Part shown: piece by piece, positions 60,667 to 64,000 of the stretch | Layout: each line of letters begins with the position of its first letter | How positions within the stretch are numbered: position 1 is the stretch's first letter | The notes under the pieces: model-generated | Seen by the model: the letters and a program-made list of their open reading frames with translations, nothing else | What the model was told of the DNA's origin: nothing | Database searches by the model: none | Origin: SIG607 sp045605385 | GTDB taxonomy: Bacteria; Bacillota; Clostridia; Oscillospirales; Acutalibacteraceae | Assembly: GCA_045605385.1 (NCBI GenBank) | Contig: JAZUPW010000007.1 | Coordinates: forward strand, 1 to 64,000 | Direction of reading: 5' to 3' | DNA: 64,000 nucleotides | Made by a program: the position numbers and the translations under genes

Positions 60667-62004
60667 TCAACTCCATATTCTGTCGTTTGAAAATTCTTTA
60701 TTCCATTCATCTGTCGGCTCAAAATATCCGGTTATATTAGGATTAATATGTTGTCTTAAAACTTCTTCGTTAAGGTCATCAAAGCCAAGTCCCGGCTTTT
60801 CGGGAACCTTAATAAATCCGTTTTTAAATATTGGATTATCAATTCCCGTTACCATATCTGCCCACCACGGAACGTCTACCGAGTGGAATTCAAGCGCTAA
60901 ACAATTGTGCATAGCCGCCGCCGTATGCACCGCTGCAAGACATGCAACGGGACTTTCTGCCATGTGTATTGCAACAGCTACACCGTTTTCATCGGCAATA
61001 TCCGCTATTTTTTTAAGTTCAAGCGCACCGCCGCAGGTTAGTATATCGGGGTGAATTACCGAAACACCACCCGCTTTTATAAGTGTTTCAAACCCTTCCT
61101 TTAAATAAATATCTTCACCCGTACAAACAGGAATTGTGGTGGAGTTTTTAAGTCTTACGTACTGGTCGGTGTACATCCACGGAACCATATCTTCTATCCA
61201 GGCGAGGTTGTACGGTTCCATTCTTTTGGCAAAACGAATACAGTCTTCAACACATATATGACCGAAATGGTCAATTGCAAGAGGAACCTCGTAACCAATA
61301 ACTTCCCTTACTTCCCTTACGTAGTTTTCAAGGAAATCGAGCCCTTTTTCGGTAAGATGTATACCCGTAAACGGGTGCGCCGTGGTAACAATAGAATAAC
61401 TCTTCTGGTGTTTTACCATATCACTTGTTACGCTTCCGCCCTGAACGTTAAGTATGTGTGAAGCATATTTTTTCATATCATCAATAAAGCCTAAGGGAGC
61501 GTTAAGTGTACCTGCTTCATCAAGTAAAAGACCAATACCTAAATCCATTTTCAAAAAGGTAAAACCCATATCCATTCTTTTTTTTAAGGCTAGTCCCATA
61601 TCGTGCCCCGTATGTTTACCCTCAACATCGGTATCACAATAAACGCGCACTTCATCGCGGAACTTTCCGCCCAATAACTGGTACAACGGAACGCCGTAAG
61701 CCTTTCCCGCTAAATCCCACAAAGCAATTTCAATACCGCTTACGCCGCCGCCCTGACGCGAAGGACCGCCGAACTGTTTAATTTTTCTGAATATTTTATC
61801 TACGTTGCAGGGATTTTCGCCTAAAATTCGGCTTTTAAGCATAAGCGCATAGGTTTTGGAAGAAGCATCACGCACCTCACCGAAACCGCTTATTCCTTGG
61901 TTGGTATCAATTCTAAGTATAGTACACCGCTTGGGTGCGCCGTCAATATCTACAAAACGCATATCTGTTATTTTTAAATCACTTGGGTTCGAGCAACAGT
62001 TCAT
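60667..62004 (-). CDS. Enolase-superfamily (mandelate racemase/muconate lactonizing-like) enzyme
   Basis: 445 residues. An N-terminal capping domain, then the barrel with ALWDLAGKAYGVPLYQLLGG, AIDHFGH, EDMVPW and CTGEDIYLKEGFE metal or general-base regions. Members dehydrate sugar acids such as galactonate or glucarate. The start at 62004 follows AAGGAG. First gene of an operon with GH10 and GH13 genes. Confidence 0.88.
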   Translation of the reverse strand: MNCCSNPSDLKITDMRFVDIDGAPKRCTILRIDTNQGISGFGEVRDASSKTYALMLKSRILGENPCNVDKIFRKIKQFGGPSRQGGGVSGIEIALWDLAGKAYGVPLYQLLGGKFRDEVRVYCDTDVEGKHTGHDMGLALKKRMDMGFTFLKMDLGIGLLLDEAGTLNAPLGFIDDMKKYASHILNVQGGSVTSDMVKHQKSYSIVTTAHPFTGIHLTEKGLDFLENYVREVREVIGYEVPLAIDHFGHICVEDCIRFAKRMEPYNLAWIEDMVPWMYTDQYVRLKNSTTIPVCTGEDIYLKEGFETLIKAGGVSVIHPDILTCGGALELKKIADIADENGVAVAIHMAESPVACLAAVHTAAAMHNCLALEFHSVDVPWWADMVTGIDNPIFKNGFIKVPEKPGLGFDDLNEEVLRQHINPNITGYFEPTDEWNKEFSNDRIWS

Positions 62005-62130
62005 ATAATTCTCCTTGACACAATATATTTTATGATTTACAATAATTATGATATCAATTTTTCTTCTGTTTTGCACTAACTATATAACTGAATATATAAA
62101 CTATATTACGATTTTTAAAAAGGAGATAAT

Positions 62131-62997
62131 ATGGTATATCCTATAGGAGAACTACATTTGGAAAACTCAATGCCGCTAATAAAAATGTGGAACGTGGAAC
62201 TGAATAAAACTAAACGCGATTATACAAAGCATTCTCACACGCGTTTTGAAATTGCAGTAATTAACAGCGGAAAAGGCGAATACACAACCCAAAGGTGTAC
62301 CTACCCCATGGAAAAGGGCGACGTTTTCATTTTTTCTTCTAACGAACCGCATTGTATTACTTCTTGCAACAGTGATAAACTAAGTATTACAAATTTACAT
62401 TTTGAACCAAGGTATTTAAGCAATAATACAACAAGCACAGAACTTATAAACTTCTGTTTTTCACATTCTCCCGAATTTGAAAACCGTATCCCCTGCGAAA
62501 AATCCGAAAGCATAAGGAAAAACTTCAATTCAATTAAAGAAGAATTTTTAAAAAGCGATGAACACCTAAATACAACTATAGAAGCCTACCTTAAACTTCT
62601 TCTTATAGATTTACTTCGAAACCATAATTACTATACTGCGGAAACTACCAAAAAAGCAAATAAAAGCGAAAGTCTGCTTCTTGTTTACAATTACATAGAA
62701 CAGCATCTTTGTGAAAAAATAACACTTGATGACCTTTCACTTACAGCGCATCTTACTCCAAACTATCTTTCATATCTTTTCAAAGAAACGGGCGGTGTTT
62801 CGCTTTGGGAATATATTACCGCAAAGCGCATTGAAAAAGCAATTCACTTACTGCTTTCAGATAATACGCTTAATATAACCGACATAGCGTTACAGTGCGG
62901 TTTTAACAACACAGTAAATTTTAACAAGGCTTTTAAAAAATATAAAGGCTTTACGCCAAGCGATTTGAGAAAAAACCCAAAACTGCTTATACATTAA
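62131..62997 (+). CDS. AraC-family transcriptional regulator
   Basis: 288 residues. A cupin sensor (HTRFEIAVINSGKGEYTTQ, KGDVFIFSSNEPHCI) and a C-terminal double helix-turn-helix ending FKKYKGFTPSDLRKN. Divergent from the sugar-acid and xylanase operon, which it probably controls. AAAGGAG lies before the ATG. Confidence 0.88.
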   Translation: MVYPIGELHLENSMPLIKMWNVELNKTKRDYTKHSHTRFEIAVINSGKGEYTTQRCTYPMEKGDVFIFSSNEPHCITSCNSDKLSITNLHFEPRYLSNNTTSTELINFCFSHSPEFENRIPCEKSESIRKNFNSIKEEFLKSDEHLNTTIEAYLKLLLIDLLRNHNYYTAETTKKANKSESLLLVYNYIEQHLCEKITLDDLSLTAHLTPNYLSYLFKETGGVSLWEYITAKRIEKAIHLLLSDNTLNITDIALQCGFNNTVNFNKAFKKYKGFTPSDLRKNPKLLIH

Positions 62998-63013
62998 GGT
63001 AGAGATATAATTT

Positions 63014-64000
63014 ATGAACAAAATACTTTTAATTTTAACCGGCGGTACAATTTGCTCGTTTGAAAATATTAACGGCGAACAAACTGCCGACACAAAAAAA
63101 GCTAAAGCGCTTATAATAGAAAACTTCCGCAAAAGCGGCAGTAAATATGCAAATGAAAACACAACGGTTTTTGATTGCAAAATACCGCTTAACATACTAA
63201 GTGAAAATATCACGGCAGAAAACTATAAAACGCTTATAAATGAACTAAAATGCTATGATTTTTCGCTTTACGACGGCGTAATTATTCTTCACGGAACCGA
63301 TACCCTTGCATATAGCGCCGCTTTGCTTTCACTTGTTCTGGCTAACACAAAAATCCCCGTTTTCCTTGTTTCAAGTTTTCTTCCGCTTTATGAAAAAGAA
63401 ACCAACGGAAACGAAAACTTTAAAACGGCAGTAGAACTTATTGCAAAAGGAATTAACCCAAATATATACGTTGTTTACAGTAACAGTGAAAAACGCGGCG
63501 GCAGAACCGTAAAACAAATGTATTTGCATTATGCTTCACATTTAGTGCAGTGTAATAATTATTCAAATAATTTTTACAGCGCAGATATGCAAAGAATTAG
63601 TAAGTCCGTAAAACCGCCGAAAACAAAAAAGGCATCGGGAAAAGATTTGTTAAGTGAGGATTATTCCGCCTTTACTTCCTGCGTACTTAATATAGAGCCC
63701 TATCCCTCAATAGATTACAGCAGGTTTTCGTTAAACGGTGTTAAAGCGGTGCTTCACCATACCTATCATTCGGGAACGGCGGCTGTAAATAATAACGATA
63801 CAACCTCTGTTTTATATTTAAAAGAACTTGTACGTAACACCACGCCAAAAGCCGAACTGTATTTTGAACCTGTTAATAAAAACAGCGCCTATCTTTATGA
63901 AACAACGGGCGGTATTTTAAGAGAAGGGGTTGGAACAATTTTCGGCACAACAAAAGAAATGGCTTATATAAAACTTCTACTGGGCTGTAACTTTTCTCTT
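63014..64000 (+). CDS. L-asparaginase family protein, cut by the window end
   Basis: The frame from ATG 63014 runs open to the last base. ILTGGTICSFE holds the first catalytic Thr and ILHGTDTLAYSAALLSLVL the second, both family signatures. 329 residues are visible and the C-terminus is missing. It hydrolyses asparagine or a related amide; no signal peptide, so a cytoplasmic type I form is likely. Confidence 0.88.
   Translation, partial: MNKILLILTGGTICSFENINGEQTADTKKAKALIIENFRKSGSKYANENTTVFDCKIPLNILSENITAENYKTLINELKCYDFSLYDGVIILHGTDTLAYSAALLSLVLANTKIPVFLVSSFLPLYEKETNGNENFKTAVELIAKGINPNIYVVYSNSEKRGGRTVKQMYLHYASHLVQCNNYSNNFYSADMQRISKSVKPPKTKKASGKDLLSEDYSAFTSCVLNIEPYPSIDYSRFSLNGVKAVLHHTYHSGTAAVNNNDTTSVLYLKELVRNTTPKAELYFEPVNKNSAYLYETTGGILREGVGTIFGTTKEMAYIKLLLGCNFSL

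Noticed and set aside
1..64000. rRNA and tRNA genes
   Set aside because: No recognisable rRNA segment or tRNA cloverleaf was seen on either strand, though short tRNAs could be missed without a search tool.

Overview
The window looks like chromosome of a low-GC anaerobic Firmicute of the Clostridia type, probably a carbohydrate-degrading gut organism. I base this on strong AGGAGG-type ribosome binding sites, a T-box leader, ferredoxin-dependent indolepyruvate oxidoreductase, SpoVT/AbrB-like and TnpV-like sequences, many AraC regulators and many glycosidases. I see no rRNA, tRNA, CRISPR array, integrase or intact transposase.

Layout. 0.1-7.7 kb: an amino-sugar region. It has a PIG-L deacetylase, PfkB kinase and NagB-like deaminase operon, an N-acetylhexosamine 1-kinase-like gene, two AraC regulators, and an XRE repressor fused to a BadF/NAGK-like sugar-kinase fold. 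7.8-8.0 kb: a dead TnpV remnant. 8.05-27.6 kb: a large accessory locus, all on the + strand. 27.6-32.9 kb: IclR and AraC regulators, two paralogous Gfo/Idh/MocA oxidoreductases and an EamA transporter. 32.9-39.0 kb: a tyrosine-type T-box followed by acyl-CoA ligase, iorA, iorB, paaK and an ACT protein. 39.0-48.6 kb: two GH2 enzymes, a GatZ-like protein, a fucose-isomerase-like protein, a ROK regulator and a HAD phosphatase. 48.7-53.7 kb: ruvX, then a dinB operon divergent from an XRE/ImmA pair across four operator-like repeats, then a YgjP-like peptidase and an alcohol dehydrogenase. 53.8-64 kb: EamA, GH20, an AAA ATPase, WecG/TagA, GH13, GH10, an enolase-superfamily enzyme, AraC and an asparaginase cut by the window end.

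The most interesting part is the 8.05-27.6 kb locus. Nine copies of an 18-bp palindrome (consensus TGCACCAAATTTGGTGCA) each lie exactly 10 bp upstream of a -10 hexamer (TATAAT in eight, TAATTT in one), where the -35 box should be. They head a small unknown gene, a retron (structured ncRNA plus reverse transcriptase), an HTH-WYL regulator, a leucine-rich-repeat protein, a Sel1 protein, a CbbX-type AAA+ ATPase with a SUFU-like protein, an SNF2-type ATPase with a MoxR/VWA pair, an NAD-dependent DNA ligase operon, and finally a non-coding transcript made almost only of perfect hairpins. Decaying copies of a SpoVT/AbrB-like mini-gene with covarying hairpins lie between modules. I infer one co-regulated DNA-repair or defence system, with the WYL protein as its likely regulator and the retron as one arm. 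I know of no described system with this composition, but I could not search databases.
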